From Juglans regia (taxonomy: Eukaryota > Streptophyta > Magnoliopsida > Fagales > Juglandaceae), in contig NC_049903.1 of assembly GCF_001411555.2 (NCBI RefSeq), positions 31,289,083 to 31,353,082 of the forward strand: 64,000 nt of DNA. The letters are read 5' to 3'. Both the position numbers and the translations under genes were made by a program. Below, in pieces: positions 1-11,994 of this stretch (the first letter of the stretch is position 1; the number at the start of each line of letters is the position of its first letter). Below the pieces are notes generated by a model that searched no databases, was not told the DNA's origin, and saw only the letters and a program-made list of their open reading frames with translations.

Positions 1-584
1 TTCAACTGGTCTATACCTGAAGTCTTGCTCGCCAAATTGTCCGAAATTGAGCAGGCATGTATTCAGTTAGACATTGTCTTTCTAAATTATACTTCAGAAC
101 TTACTGCACCATTTTTTTTTTCATTGCCAATTCTATATATAGCTTTTACCAGCATATACAGTCGCTATTTCCTGCTAATATGTTATCAAGTGAATTGGTC
201 CTTTAAGTTTTGCTGCAATCATACGCTTAGGCGTTGCTCTTACACAAGTTCCATATACTTAGGCTCTTGTGGACTCTTTTGATTAATAAAAACTTGTTTA
301 TCGATAAAAAAAATGATTAATACATGAAGAATCAAAATAAGAAAGCAAACATTGACGACATATTAGCATTTTTCATCATTATAATAATGCTAATTCCCTC
401 TATGATGCTTTTACTGGGTCTCTGAAGGATTGTGTATGAGGTCCAATGAATATGGTATAATGACGATTATATGTTCGCGATGTTTATCGTGCAGGAAAGA
501 TTGATGACAGGGAACTCCTACTTGGTCCATGAGACTTTTGGTCCGTACAGGACTGTTGAGGAATTATGGGATGGTGAAATATGA
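1..584 (+). CDS. Aldo-keto reductase (AKR4C-like), 3' end only
   Basis: This is the C-terminal end of an NADPH-dependent aldo-keto reductase; the gene begins before the window. Two coding exons are visible: 1-54 (reads FNWSIPEVLLAKLSEIEQ) and 495-584 (ends with YRTVEELWDGEI and TGA at 582-584). They match, residue by residue, the last two exons of the complete paralogue at 8345-11327, so the two are tandem duplicates in the same orientation about 7.8 kb apart. The intron (55-494) starts with GCATGT, a GC donor, at the same position where the paralogue has GCAAGT; the acceptor is normal. The last exon keeps the HETFGPYRT block typical of AKR4C proteins. The catalytic residues lie upstream and cannot be checked. 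Family assignment is firm; substrate is unknown. Confidence 0.88.
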
Positions 585-1952
585 GCATGAGCGAGATAAC
601 TGCTGCAGGTTCATTGGAAAATGAGGGCAAAGTTAAATTAGTTTGTCATGTTATGTGTTCTGTTTTTCTTTTTCTTTTGATATTTCGAGGGATTTGACTT
701 CAAATTGTTAGTACCGTATAAGAATTGCTCCAAAAATCAAGGGAAAGAAAATGAAAATGTCTTCGCTCGATTGGACATTTAAAAGAAAAGAAATGGTAAT
801 GATAATAAAATTCAATTAAAAAAAACTAAGACTTGTATTTTTTTTTTTTTTCCTGATTTAGCTATTAATTTTACAGGACTACATCCCACTCTTTATATTA
901 TCTATTCAATTTTATTATTTTTATTAAAATATTATTCAAATTTTGTCCTTATATCTAACGGTCATATTCTTGAAAAAACACATTTTTCCAACTGTCATAA
1001 GTTTTCATTCAATATAAGTAAGTTCATTTTTCTTCATTCTAAATTTCTTCATAAGTTTTTTTAAAGGTCATTCTTTCTTTCACATTATACTCCTTAATGA
1101 CTGATGATGGAAGTAGAGTTGATAAACATTATCAGCTAGCAATTTGTATTATATATACCGAAAATTCTTGAAATCAATTGACAAAACTTAGCCCTACATC
1201 ACAATGTTCCGTTGTTAAAAGTTTTCCCAATTTTTTTGTGCCCATTATTCTTCAATTCAAATTAGAATGTTATTTTCATTAAAATACCACAATGAAATAT
1301 TCAGTTTTCTCATGAACAAAACATAATGGCATAAAAGCCCTTTCCGTGAAAATGAAGTAAAAGCAACAGGAGCGTGGCAGTAGGAATATAGATGATCGGC
1401 AGATTATTCCATTCGATGTTAGGTTTTTTTCTATGTTATCGTTTGTCCTAAACCGTGATCTTGAAGAAAGGACTGAGGATCTCTCTAAAAATCATCTCAA
1501 GACAACAAGCAACAATGCACCCGCCACTCTCACCGCTTTCAGCAGAGGTTCCACCGCTACCGACGGTGGTTCCATTGTTTGCAATTTTTTACGAACAGCT
1601 TATTTCCGTCTTTTAAGACAGCGTCCTCTTAGTATGACATGGGTGACGACCAATAAATTGGTTGTAAAAACTCTTTTTTTTCTTTTTTTATCCACCACTT
1701 TGCATTGTTGTTATTGTTTTGGGATGTTTGCTGGGGAATCTCACCCCTTCTCTTGTATCATCTCTTTTAATAAAATATATTTACTTGTTTAGGGGGGGAA
1801 AAAAAGGCAAAGAGAAATTTTGGGGACTAGGTTTATGATGATTTTATTTTATTTTAATAAAAAAAATTAATTATTATAATAATAAATTTTTTTATTGAGT
1901 GAATTGTGCTAGCATTGCTAGCACTGTACCAACTCGGTAAATTAGGCCTTAT
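585..1952. other. Intergenic, no gene seen
   Basis: AT-rich sequence after the first AKR gene. The first 200 bases are probably its 3' UTR. An open frame at 1433-1792 (119 codons) resembles no family I know and has no conserved partner in the window, so I do not call it a gene. Confidence 0.5.
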
Positions 1953-2493
1953 AGAAGACCAAATGGATTAGTTAAAATTAAAAAATATTTTTAGTTAATA
2001 TGAGATAAGTTTGATTTTGATTATTTCAATCTTCACATTAAAATAGTTATTTTTCATTATATAATAATAAAATAATATGAGATAAATTTGACTTTAGCTA
2101 TTCCATTCATATCAAATTTCATATTAGATTATTCATTTATTTATTATATAGTAATAAAATAATATTAATTTTAAAAAAAAAATTAATTATTAATTTATTT
2201 AATTTTATTATATGTTATCATTCTACCTATTATATGTGAATTAGTAATCATATTTTAATTAAATTAATATTGTTTCAGATGAAGTAGATAAGAAAGAGGA
2301 AAGAGAAATAATTGATAAAATATGTATTTGGTATATCTACATTAACCTTCAAATTTGAAAAATATTTTGAAAGTCACTGTAGCTAAAATCCAATTATTTG
2401 AAATTTAACTAATCTATTATGATCATATTTTGTTCTCTAATAGTTAAATACTCAATAGATTTAACTTTTAACTAATCCATTGAGGATGCTCTT
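1953..2493. mobile_element. Non-autonomous TIR element
   Basis: Both ends carry the inverted motif ATGGATTAGTTAAA (left about 1961-1975, right about 2465-2480), followed inward by T/A-rich DNA without coding capacity. The right terminus reads as AAGAGCATCCTCAATGG on the complement. A second element at 16252-16814 has the same terminal sequence, which supports a dispersed family. No convincing target duplication is seen, so the superfamily is open. Confidence 0.55.
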
Positions 2494-2551
2494 ACCGGTT
2501 GTGAATACTCTAATAATGTTGAATCACAAAAATTGATGCAATTTTAAGGTA

Positions 2552-3300
2552 CAGTTTGTATAGTGAGTTGATATGAGATAAGTTGAGATTAAAATTGAAA
2601 GTTGAATATAATATTATTAGAATTATTAACGTCATGTTTCACACTCCTTTGGACCAGGTTCCGACAACTCAGGTCTTCAGAATTGGGCTTGCAAAATACA
2701 AAAGTGGAAGACAACTAGGAGAAGGCGACCTTGGGGCCAAGGAGTCTCTCATACCAAAGTTAGTATATTCTTTTGGGAGATGTGCAAATCGTGTTTGTCT
2801 CCATGGAGTTCGTGCCCCTCCTACTATTTCTACTGTCAAAGTAATTTAATGCGGCGTGACTTTACGACGGCACCATAAATGTGGTGTGTAGCTCGGTAAT
2901 GGCGCCATTAACAATTCGGATTGAAAAAAATTTATTCTACTGGGCCGAATAGTTCGATCTGGATTTCCTGAATGGTTCAGTACTCGACCGAGGGTCTTCT
3001 GCATTTTCCACTGTGTCCCATGCAAGTTCCAAGGTTTAGAACGCGGCTGTGTGATGTCAGGTTAACTTGTCCTTTTGGTCACTCAACTCCTTTTTCCTGG
3101 TAGACACCTTGCTCTATGGTCCTGGTGACCCTTAGGCTAATAAGGCCCAGTGGACTTTGTGAAGTGTGAAAAATCTCTTTAGAAGAATATTATTTTTTAA
3201 TATTATTATTATTTTGTAATTTGAAAAAATTAAATTATTTATTATATTTTGTATGGAAATTTGAGAAATTATAATAATGAGATGAGATGAAACGATTTTT
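2552..3300 (+). mobile_element. AT-rich MITE, split by an insertion
   Basis: 2552-2628 carries the left half (gttgatatgagataagttgag, then AAAGTTGAATATAATATTAT) and 3184-3300 the right half (ATTATTTTTTAATATTATTA ... ataatgagatgagatga) of the repeat found whole at 17777-17946 and 39747-39939. Together they make one ordinary-sized copy; about 550 bp of unrelated DNA sits between the halves. Confidence 0.65.
2629..3183. mobile_element. Insertion nested in the MITE
   Basis: The DNA separating the two MITE halves has imperfect inverted ends: TTTCACACTCCTTTGGACCA near 2637 and its counterpart at 3150-3172 (complement reads TTTCACACTTCACAAAGTCC). TTAGAA occurs at both junctions (about 2618 and 3179) and may be the target duplication. 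It has higher GC than its surroundings and no recognisable protein. Exact ends are uncertain by several bases. Confidence 0.45.
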
Positions 3301-3501
3301 ATATCAAAACATGACCTAATATTGACCAATAATTAATTCAATGTAATCTTCAATCTTAACCGTTAAATACATTTCGAATTACACACGTGCAATAACTAAA
3401 AAAAAAGTTACAAAAGTTCTATTAAAAATACCCACATTTATAAAATGACGTAAGGCTTGCAACTTCTAACAAATGCTTACAAAATTTATCATATACTTAG
3501 T

Positions 3502-4005
3502 TAGGGGTGCAAGGCTATTAGTCTGGATTGAAAAAATTGACTAGGCCGAATGGTTCGATCTGGATCGGACCGAATCGACAGTCTTATTGGTCGGTCTTAG
3601 GGTGTATGTTTTTGGACCAAACCAGACCAAACCAGACCAGACCAGACCGAGACATACAATATATATATTTATATATTTATATATATATGATATATTATTT
3701 AATATAATAGTTGTATAAGTTAGTTATATAATTTTCATCTAAGGGATTATTATTGACCATATATACAATAAAATTATTTAATATTCATTAACCATATATA
3801 AAATATTAAAGAGATCAATTAATATTAATTTTACTAATTGAATTAATTTTTTGTATTAATTTTTCTATAAAAAAATTTCGTGGACTGAATCGGACCAAAT
3901 GGATCGACTAGACCAATGGCTAACAGTCCAATCTGACAAAAATGATGGGTCAAAATTTTCAGTCTGTGACCTTCCCCAAACCAAACTGGACTGATTACAC
4001 TCCTA
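3502..4005. mobile_element. hAT-like MITE with 8-bp target duplication
   Basis: 504-bp element. Left end TAGGGGTGCAA, right end complement TAGGAGTGTAA, each followed inward by GAACCGGACC-rich sequence (for example ccaaaccagaccaaaccag near 3620). It is flanked by TACTTAGT (3494-3501) and TACTTGGT (4006-4013), an 8-bp duplication with one mismatch, as expected for hAT elements. Terminal motif and target size match the larger element at 42106-43771. No transposase, so non-autonomous. Confidence 0.75.
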
Positions 4006-4133
4006 TACTTGGTGAAAATTGCCTTAAGACCGTAGGCCTTGATGACTACAAACATTAATGTTACAAACTAAGAGCAACAAATGGTCAATTCAATCTAGAA
4101 GGACCAAAAGATTAATTTAGGAGATGCATGCAG

Positions 4134-4640
4134 AATGAGATAAGAATTATGTGAATAATATTAAAATGGTTTAAGTTAAGATGCTTTATTAAAATTTGAA
4201 AAATTCGAGAGAAAAAGTTAAATAAAAATACTATAAAGTTAAAATAGTATTAAAATATATATTTTTAATATAATTTTTGTTTTGAGATTTGAAAAAGTTG
4301 AAATATTTTTTGTGTTTTATTTAAAAATTTGATAAAGTTGTAATGATCAGGTAATAATTAGATGAAAATTTTGAATATTTAAAATTGAAATATTTGTAAT
4401 GTGGGACTCCAGCATTGCCTCTAGTAGAGGGAGGTTTGGATACAAAAATGCTTTTAACTCATTTCATTTCATCTAATCATTATAATTTTTCTAAGTTTTC
4501 ACACAAAATACAATAAACAATTCAAAATTTTTAAATCCTAAAAAAATAATTATATTAAAAAATAATATTTTAAAAATATTTTATTAAACTTTCAATTTTT
4601 ATCTCAATTCAACTTTCAATACAATTTTGTATTTCATTGA
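4134..4640. mobile_element. Two copies of the AT-rich MITE, opposite orientation
   Basis: 4134-4390 reads in the + direction (agaatgagataag ... gaaaaagttgaaatatttttt ... gttgtaatgatcagg) and 4437-4640 in the - direction (catttcatttcatctaatca ... caatttttatctcaattcaa). Both are diverged copies of the family seen whole at 17777-17946. Confidence 0.6.
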
Positions 4641-4649
4641 CCTCTTATA

Positions 4650-5226
4650 TAAATGTTGGCCTAGGAGGCCAATTCAATATAATATTGTGAACACCAGTCT
4701 AGCTAAATTATGATTATATTTACAAATTTTATTTTACAATTTTATTTTTAGACTCACTGGGCCATGGATACCTATGGACTGGGTTGGAGGCAGGGCGGAT
4801 GAGATGTCTGACCCTACCCCTGGCATTCGCCCCGGTTGGGAGTGTAAACACTACCCCCCACATATGCAGGGACGGGGTGCAGGGAGCGGGTAGCACCTCT
4901 AACTAAATGTATGGTGGGATTGAGAGAAAAAGGGATGGGTTGTTCGGGAAAGCATTTGATGAGGACTAAAATGTAACGGAGTGAGATTTATGGACTAAAT
5001 TTGAGTCTATGATAAGACTAATAGGAGGACAATGATAGAGTACACACCAAATGTGCACTTCAAATATGCACACCAATGTAAATGATTTTTTTTTCTTTTA
5101 AGTATTTTGTAAACATCTTTAACTGCTAAGCAAAAATAAAAAAAAATAAATACAAATTCACTAATAGTCATTTTCATAACCATTAAGAAAACAAAATTAA
5201 AATATATATAAGTGGAGACATATAGA
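4650..5226. other. Intergenic, no gene seen
   Basis: Contains a GC-richer patch at 4735-4910 of repeated look (ggcagggcggatgagat, gggacggggtgcagggagcg) with no open frame of note. Otherwise AT-rich and featureless. Confidence 0.4.
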
Positions 5227-5326
5227 CTGTGTTTGAATGTTGAGATGAGTTTAATTGAGTTGTAAATAGTAGTATTTTGAGGGTCTCATTGAGATGAGTT
5301 TAACTTTTGAAAAAATCTAAACACAG
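5227..5326. mobile_element. 100-bp MITE with terminal inverted repeats
   Basis: CTGTGTTTGAAT at 5227-5238 and ATCTAAACACAG at 5315-5326 are inverted copies (10 of 12 match). The inside has gttgagatgagttta and attgagatgagtttaac, the end motifs of the AT-rich MITE family, so this looks like a short internal-deletion derivative. Confidence 0.65.
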
Positions 5327-5627
5327 ACGCGAGTGGCGAAGGCGTGGCGAATTCCACTGTGTTCAATAAAATGGTGCGTTTGGTATTGAGTTGAAACAGT
5401 ACGTGTAGAAGAGAAGCAAATCTTCCAAGTTTAGTTCCCCCTCCATTCCCTCCTTCAATGCCAACCCTAAGCGCCCTTCTCATACGAGATCGTTCTTGGG
5501 TTTGGACAAAATCACTAGTTTAGGCTTTTCATGGTGTCCAAGGAGGAAGAAGAAGAGCAAGTTCTATACTTGTACATAATTTTTTCCCTTTTTAATGGTT
5601 TTTCGGTTTGATTTTTTTTACTAATGA

Positions 5628-5801
5628 GGTCTCGTTTGTTTTTACAGATGAGATTAGATGAGTTAAGTTTAAAGTTAAAAGTTGAATAAAATATTGTTAG
5701 AATATATTTTTTAATATTATTTTTATTTTGAAATTTGAATTGTTTACTTTATAAAAATTGTGATGATGAGATGAGATGTGAGTAATATGAAAACAAACCA
5801 G
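5628..5801 (+). mobile_element. Copy of the AT-rich MITE
   Basis: Starts GGTCTCGTTTGTTTTTACAG, then gatgagattagatgag and AAAAGTTGAATAAAATATTG; ends gatgatgagatgagatgtgag ... AAAACAAACCA, which is the inverted start. The same terminal GGTCTCGTTT occurs in the copy at 39747-39939. Confidence 0.7.
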
Positions 5802-8063
5802 GCGGATCTCCTTTACTTTAATGGAAAGGGATTCAATCTTCTTGTTGCTTTCACCATGTTATCTGTCTAAAAATAGAGGTTGAAATTGAAAGAGAATGAT
5901 GCAAGGCTTCAGCATCCCAGTATCATTTACCCTATTCTACTTTTAAATTCTCCATTCTTTTAAATTTTTTTGTTTTGGTGGTGACCATAATTCAGTTTTT
6001 GGCTCTGGGTTCACTTTTCTTGATGATTGAAGTGATGGGTGTCTTTGGCTCTGAGATCTCTCTATCTCTCTCTGTGGTCAAATGGAGATTCCATTCAACC
6101 ATTATAGTTAGAGCTTTGTGTGGATCTGGCTTGCTCGGCTGACAAAGATTTTTGTCTTATTTTCTCTAATTTTATAATGAATCATGGATGTCAAAAATTA
6201 ATAAACAAAAAGATGATATTCCCGATAGAAGATGGATCAATTTGGGAGAGAGACTCTTTGGATGCAGAAAGGGGCCATCATAATAGATGCCCCCTTAACT
6301 CCATTGTATTTTGTACAAATGAGTTTTGCAATTATTTGATTCTCGTTTTGATACAAATACCAACTTTTCTATATGGTATATTTGAGAGGGATTTGACTTT
6401 CAAGCATTTTTTGAGTAGTTCCTCTTCGGAACGGTCAAACTGATATTAGGCGTTTAACAACACCCAATCAAAGGCCGCCACATCAGCAATTCTACACAAA
6501 TGAACATAAGATTATCACACTTGATAATTTCAAGATTTCATTTATCATATTTGTTCTTCGTTCCATCAAGCTCTCTCTTTCTTTTGCACTCTTGAGGAAC
6601 ACGTCCCGTCTCCGAGCTCTCATCCGCACCCAAAAGCCACTCCTGTCTATGGGAAGGTGAAGAAGAGAACTCCTCAATGCCCCCACCTCTTTACACGTTC
6701 AATTCAATCAATGCCTTCGCAACCCCCCACTTGACCGATTCGTCTAATTCCTCAAAACAAATAATTAAAATAAAAATTGGATTCTGGTTCCTTCATGTCC
6801 CTAGTCTCATGAATTACCCAAATTTTGTTCATAAATACATCATTTAGGACCAAACCCATTTGTCATTTGATTAGTTTTTCTAATTCCTCCGATGCAAGAA
6901 ATCAACCACTTGGGACCAAACCCGTTTTACTCATTTGGTTGATTTTGTGACACAAAATCTTACTGACCTAGACTCAAAAAACAATTTCAATGTTCAGACC
7001 TTAGACCTTTGGTAGGCAAGGCTCTTGGATTTAGAGCTAAATAAGTGGAATTTTAGTCATTTGAGATTTGACCTAGATGGAACAAGGCTATGTAATTCCT
7101 AATCCAAAAAAAACTTTTTTTTTTTTTCGTAGTTTTTGTTCTTGTTGTTGTTCCATGAAACAACCATTAGCAGCCTCGGTGCTCCAAATCTTTGGCTTTG
7201 TCGTATCATCGTTCGTCGATGACAATGGCCCGTCTAGTTTTGTCACCTTTGACGGTGGCGTTTGGGTGCGGAGGAAAGAGCTCGGGCGCATAGGGGAACT
7301 GCATCGAGTTTGGTGGGCACAAAAGGTAAGGACATCATTATCCTTTCTTGGTGGGGATACTTTTTTTCCCGTAAAGTTGGTCTGTGGTGCGGTCATATTG
7401 GAGATAAAATAAGATGTATTCGTGGCATTTTTTCATTGGAAGACTGTTATTTGGGGAGAAATAGGCAGACCGGTGGGAAGTTTCTCTTTTTTTGAGAGAT
7501 CTCAACTCTCAAAACTCGGAAACCACTATTCCAATGGAAGAAATTATTGACTGCTTATCTATTTTTTAAAAATGTTTAAAGTTATTTACAAAGTATTTAA
7601 AAGGAAAAAAAATACAAATTATAATAAGGACATACGAAATAGACAAACTTGAATGGCAGAGACTACGTTTTTCCCAAATAACAAGGAGCGATCCAAAAGC
7701 TGAACCGACGGGCTAATTGTAGCCATATGAAATGATTTTTTAGTGCTAAAAAGAAAACAGCACTTGTCAACATCACAATGCCTGTTAGCGTTTGATGATA
7801 ATAAAGTTCAGGGCAACAGATATCATTACACGTGGCATATACGTATCTGCGCTGCCGGCCACGTCTGTCTTTTATGTAAGGGTGGTCGTGTGATCAGTGT
7901 AAATTGGTTTTTTTTTTTTTTAATATTTTTAAATGTATTTTTTAAAAAAATATATCAATATATTAATATTTATTTTTTTTAATTAAAAAAATATTAAAAA
8001 TAAAATAAAGTCCGGAGATATTTTATTGAGAGAGAAATTCGAAGTTACGTAGTAATATTTTCC
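5802..8063. other. Intergenic, no gene seen
   Basis: Several open frames of 60-111 codons exist (6120-6443 and 7077-7412 on +; 7088-7396 on -), but none shows a family motif, intron partner or conserved copy. 7900-7995 is a low-complexity A/T block. I see nothing else supportable. Confidence 0.45.
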
Positions 8064-8232
8064 TGAGCAATGCTAGATATAGTCCTTATTTGGGGACTGC
8101 AATGTAAGCCTAGATAATTTTATTTTTAATTTTTTTAAAAATTACAAAACTATCCCTCTTGAAATGATGATTTTTCTCATTTAATAAAAGGTCTGCACAT
8201 ACAGTCCAGTAGGACTGCAAATAGAATTTCTC
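8064..8232. mobile_element. MITE in the proximal promoter of the AKR gene
   Basis: Left end GAGCAATGCTAGATATAGTCC and right-end complement GAGAAATTCTATTTGCAGTCC match at 15 of 21 positions. The 169-bp element ends about 110 bp before the AKR start codon, so it probably lies in the promoter or 5' UTR. No target duplication is obvious. Confidence 0.5.
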
Positions 8233-8344
8233 TATTTTCCTTTCCTATATCTAAGATGGCTCTTCGCTTTTACCCCCACTCTACTACTTTTAGCACTCAA
8301 TCCGTCTCTGATTCTTACTCCTACCGCTTCTTCTCAGCGTGGAA

Positions 8345-11327
8345 ATGGCGGACGGAATTCGATCCTTCCAACTGAACACCGGAGCTAAGATTCCCTCGGT
8401 AGCGCTTGGGACTTGGCAAGCTGACCCTGGCCTCGTCGGTCAAGCCGTCGCTACCGGCGTCAAGGTCTTCTTATGTTCCTTCTTTATTCGTCGCTGTTTT
8501 TTGGGATTTCTTTTGCATTGTTGAAATAAACTAGTGGCCGCACGCCATGATCATGCTGATGGTGAAGAATTTTATGGGCACTCTGATGGATTTTTGTGCT
8601 GTTGAAGTAATGGATAGGGTGGTGTTTTATAACTGGTGAAATGAAGCATTTCCGGTTTTAATTGAACATCTCTAACACCATAGAAAGTTGAGAAGTACAC
8701 ATATTGCACATTTTACATGTGTACTTCTCAAATGTGCAATATCTTCTTGAATTTTTCTTCTGCTGAAATGCCTTAAGACTTGCGGAGAGAGGTCTTGTGC
8801 GTCCCTGCTTGGAACATCTTTTTTATTTTTTTTCTTGGAATTGTAGGATCAAACGTTTCGTGCATTTTCTTAACAAGAAGTTCAGTCATCTCTTGCTGAG
8901 TTTTTGTGCGAGTAATTATTTGATTTGTTCGTAACTAGCTTTCTACGAACCAACTTTTCTGCTGCAGGTTGGATACCGCCATATTGATTGTGCTCAGATC
9001 TATGGCAATGAGAAGGAGGTAAATATTTTCTCAAAAGTCGGTGTCACTTTTTGAGCTGTAAATATTATCTCACTGTATCCAAAGTACTATGACTCAAATT
9101 TCTTTAGGTTATCTGATACCCACGATTCTTTAGATCTTCCTCCAGTTTGATTCGCATTTGTTATCTAATTTTTGATTGTTTAGTTTCCATTACCGTATAG
9201 CCTCACTTATTTCTCTCCTGCTGATGTTAGCTTTGCTGAATATCTTTCGGGAATATTAGCTCTGCTAGTGTCACCAACTTTTAGTTTTCTTTTTCCTGCT
9301 TCTCCATTAGAAAAGCCTAGGCGTTTTTGGGGTGAGCGGTGGATGTACGAATGATTAGTTCTATGGTAATTCACATGGTGGGGTGGGGGGTGGCTGTGCT
9401 AAATACGGTCACATTCATACTTCAGACTTAATTGTTTTCTAACTCATTTTGCAATAATTAGTTATGGTATTATGAGTCTTACTTCAAATTACTTGAAATT
9501 CCTCAAGCTTTTGCAGGATTGTACGTGATCCAAAGTCTACTTCTTATTTCTTGCAGATTGGTTTTGTTCTGAAGAAGCTGTTTGAAGATGGTGTGGTGAA
9601 GCGTGAAGATTTGTGGATTACTTCTAAACTCTGGTTTGTTTAGTTTAATATTGAGTATCCCCATAAGGCTACTAATCAAAAAAGTATACCCTTAATGCTA
9701 AATTGATACTGCTGATTGGTTAATGTCCTATGAACTGTCTTGGATCTTATCTAGTATGCTTTTTTACTTACTATAACTGAGATACCCACAGGTGTACTGA
9801 TCATGCACCTGAAGATGTTCCGAAGGCCTTGACTAGGACCCTGCGAGACTTGCAGCTTGATTATGTTGATTTGTACCTTGTATGTACTGCTGATCCAAGC
9901 TTATATTCAATTTAAATCTCTAGAAACTTGTTACAAGAGTTTCTACATTGATCCACCCTGTACTGCCTTTGGTCTAATTGATAGAAAAATAGCAGTACCT
10001 AATTGAAGGCGAAATAGAAGAGGGTTTTATTTCTATTTTAGTTCCAGCACATATTGGCTTACGTTAAAGATTACGGCCAAAACATGTAATGCCTGGAGTC
10101 TGGCTATTTTGCTTCTACACATTTGGAAATTACAGTTTGAGATGATAGTAATTTTAAATTTATATCATTTTCTTTTTGAAAATGTGTTGTTGAGGACATC
10201 ATTCAACTGTGATTAAATGAGGCTGCTCAATTTTTTAAGATCCATTGGCCTGTCCGGATGAAGAAGGAGTCAGTTGGCTTTAAGCCAGAAAACCTTGTCC
10301 AACCAGACATACCTAGCACGTGGAAAGCAATGGAAGCACTCTATGATTCTGGCAAGGCAAGAGCTATTGGAGTCAGCAATTTTTCTTCAAAGAAAGTGGG
10401 AGATTTGCTCCAGGTAGCACGTGTTCCTCCTGCTGTTGTCCAGGTGGAATGTCATCCGTCATGGCAGCAGACCAAGCTACGCACATTTTGTGAATCTAAG
10501 GGAGTTCACTTATCAGTAAGGAGGCAAATCTTGACTTTCTTTTATTTGCACTTCTAAAACAAATCTTGACTTTCTTTTATTTGAATGATTTTGTTTTTTT
10601 ATTTATAATTTGAGTGTTTTGATAGCTTTTCTACTCGTGTTTGTGTAAACTTACATCAAAACTGCGATATGTTTTCTAGGGATATTCACCATTAGGTTCT
10701 CCTGGCACCACGTGGCTCAAGAGTGACGTCCTCAAGAATCCAGTTGTACTAATGGTTGCAGAGAAACTAGGCAAAACTCCTGCGCAAGTAGCCCTTCGTT
10801 GGGGCCTGCAAATGGGTCATAGCGTGCTTCCAAAGAGTGTAAATGAAGCAAGGATTAAGGAGAACTTTGATGTCTTCGACTGGTCTATTCCTGGAGACTT
10901 GTTTGCCAAATTCTCTGAAATTGAGCAGGCAAGTAATCATTTAAATATCATCTTTATAAATTATACTTCTCTAATTACTTGACACACTTGGTTTTTACAT
11001 GGTGAATTAGTATATAGCTGTTACCAGCACTGAGCCACAGGCACAGTGAATACTTCCTACTAATATGTATCGTCTGTCATTTATGGCATGTGAGTTCTAT
11101 CTATGATACTTTTACCGTGTTCTGTTGGAGGATTGTGGATGAGGTGCAATGACTGTATTATGTTGATGATAGGATGATAGTGTTTGTGATGATATCGGAC
11201 TCACAATCTTCATTAGTGTCTTCTTTTTAAAATTGTGCAGGCAAGACTGGTTAAAGGCACCTCATTCATCCATGCGACTTTTGGTGCGTACAGGACTATT
11301 GAGCAATTCTGGGATGGCGAAATCTGA
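8345..11327 (+). CDS. NADPH-dependent aldo-keto reductase (AKR4C-like)
   Basis: Predicted 315-residue cytosolic (beta/alpha)8-barrel oxidoreductase that reduces aldehydes, ketones or sugar carbonyls with NADPH; plant AKR4C enzymes clear reactive carbonyls under stress. Exons: 8345-8464, 8968-9018, 9557-9633, 9792-9879, 10240-10515, 10680-10928, 11241-11327; joined they total 948 nt, in frame to TGA. The full catalytic tetrad is present: D47 and Y52 in [15 protein letters not shown]81 in ITSKLW, H114 in YLIHWP. The AKR signature [14 protein letters not shown] and cofactor-loop region [19 protein letters not shown] are intact. The length equals the usual family length. The ATG at 8345 gives the conserved start [17 protein letters not shown]; an in-frame GTG six bases upstream is not a plausible start. 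Intron 6 (10929-11240) uses a GC donor (GCAAGT), as in the tandem copy at 1-584. No transit peptide seen. Exact substrate unknown. Confidence 0.95.
8689..8742. repeat. Interleaved double inverted repeat in AKR intron 1
   Basis: TGAGAAGTACACAT (8689-8702) is exactly inverted at 8717-8730, and ATATTGCACATTT (8701-8713) is exactly inverted at 8730-8742. The order is X, Y, X', Y', so the two hairpins cannot be nested; in RNA they would be alternatives or form a pseudoknot. Confidence 0.8.
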
Positions 11328-11989
11328 GCAGTCAATTGCTGTTCCTTTCTCTTGTTTCTGCTTGATATCAAGTAATTTGAACTTGCCACTCTCAGATGCT
11401 CTTAACTATCTTTGGACGAATTTGTATCTTAAAGCTTAACTATCACAATGTATGATGTGTTCGGATTGGGAGCAAATATTACTTGCTAAATAGATGAACA
11501 GAGTTAAGGTCGTGTCTAGAAAAAAGAGATGGAACTAGATGAAGATAATACACAGTAGACTACATTACAATACGAAACATAGAAGGCTCATGCTTCAATT
11601 ACATAAAGTTTCTTTCTTTTTATATAGTACTGTTTTGTATCATAACATATAAAATTTTACAAATGAAAACTTAAGCTGACACCGTTAGATACTGGTCACA
11701 GCGATAGAGGTAGAAATGCTTAAGCTAGTTGTGCAAAGTAAGCTTGTTCAAACAGGCAGGGTTTTGCTTTGCAAGGTAGGTAGTTTGTTCATCCTCAACT
11801 CTGGAAAACTAGTTAGGATTGTGTGGAAAAGCTTGACTGCAAAATCCAAGTAGAATTGAAATTGCAAATTTAGCCGTATTGGACCATAAAAGGTCAAGGT
11901 CTAACAATAGTGTGCATAGACACAACCAAGCAATCATTACAACTCATTTAACTTTGTACATGGAAGAATTTTCGGTAATGTTAAATACA
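11328..11989. other. AKR 3' UTR and spacer, no gene seen
   Basis: The AKR 3' UTR probably occupies the first 150-300 bases. The rest is unique-looking sequence without an open frame worth calling. 11990-11994 (AATTC) is the left target duplication of the solo LTR. Confidence 0.45.
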
Positions 11990-11994
11990 AATTC

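Noticed and set aside
1433..1792. 119-codon open frame after the first AKR
   Set aside because: No domain, no conserved partner, ends in poly-T-derived Phe/Leu runs.
7077..7412. 111-codon frame with an opposite-strand partner of similar size
   Set aside because: No recognisable motif or splice partner on either strand; overlapping frames on both strands suggest chance.
8339..8344. GTG upstream of the AKR ATG as start
   Set aside because: Nuclear plant genes start at ATG; the ATG at 8345 gives the family's usual N-terminus and exactly 315 residues.
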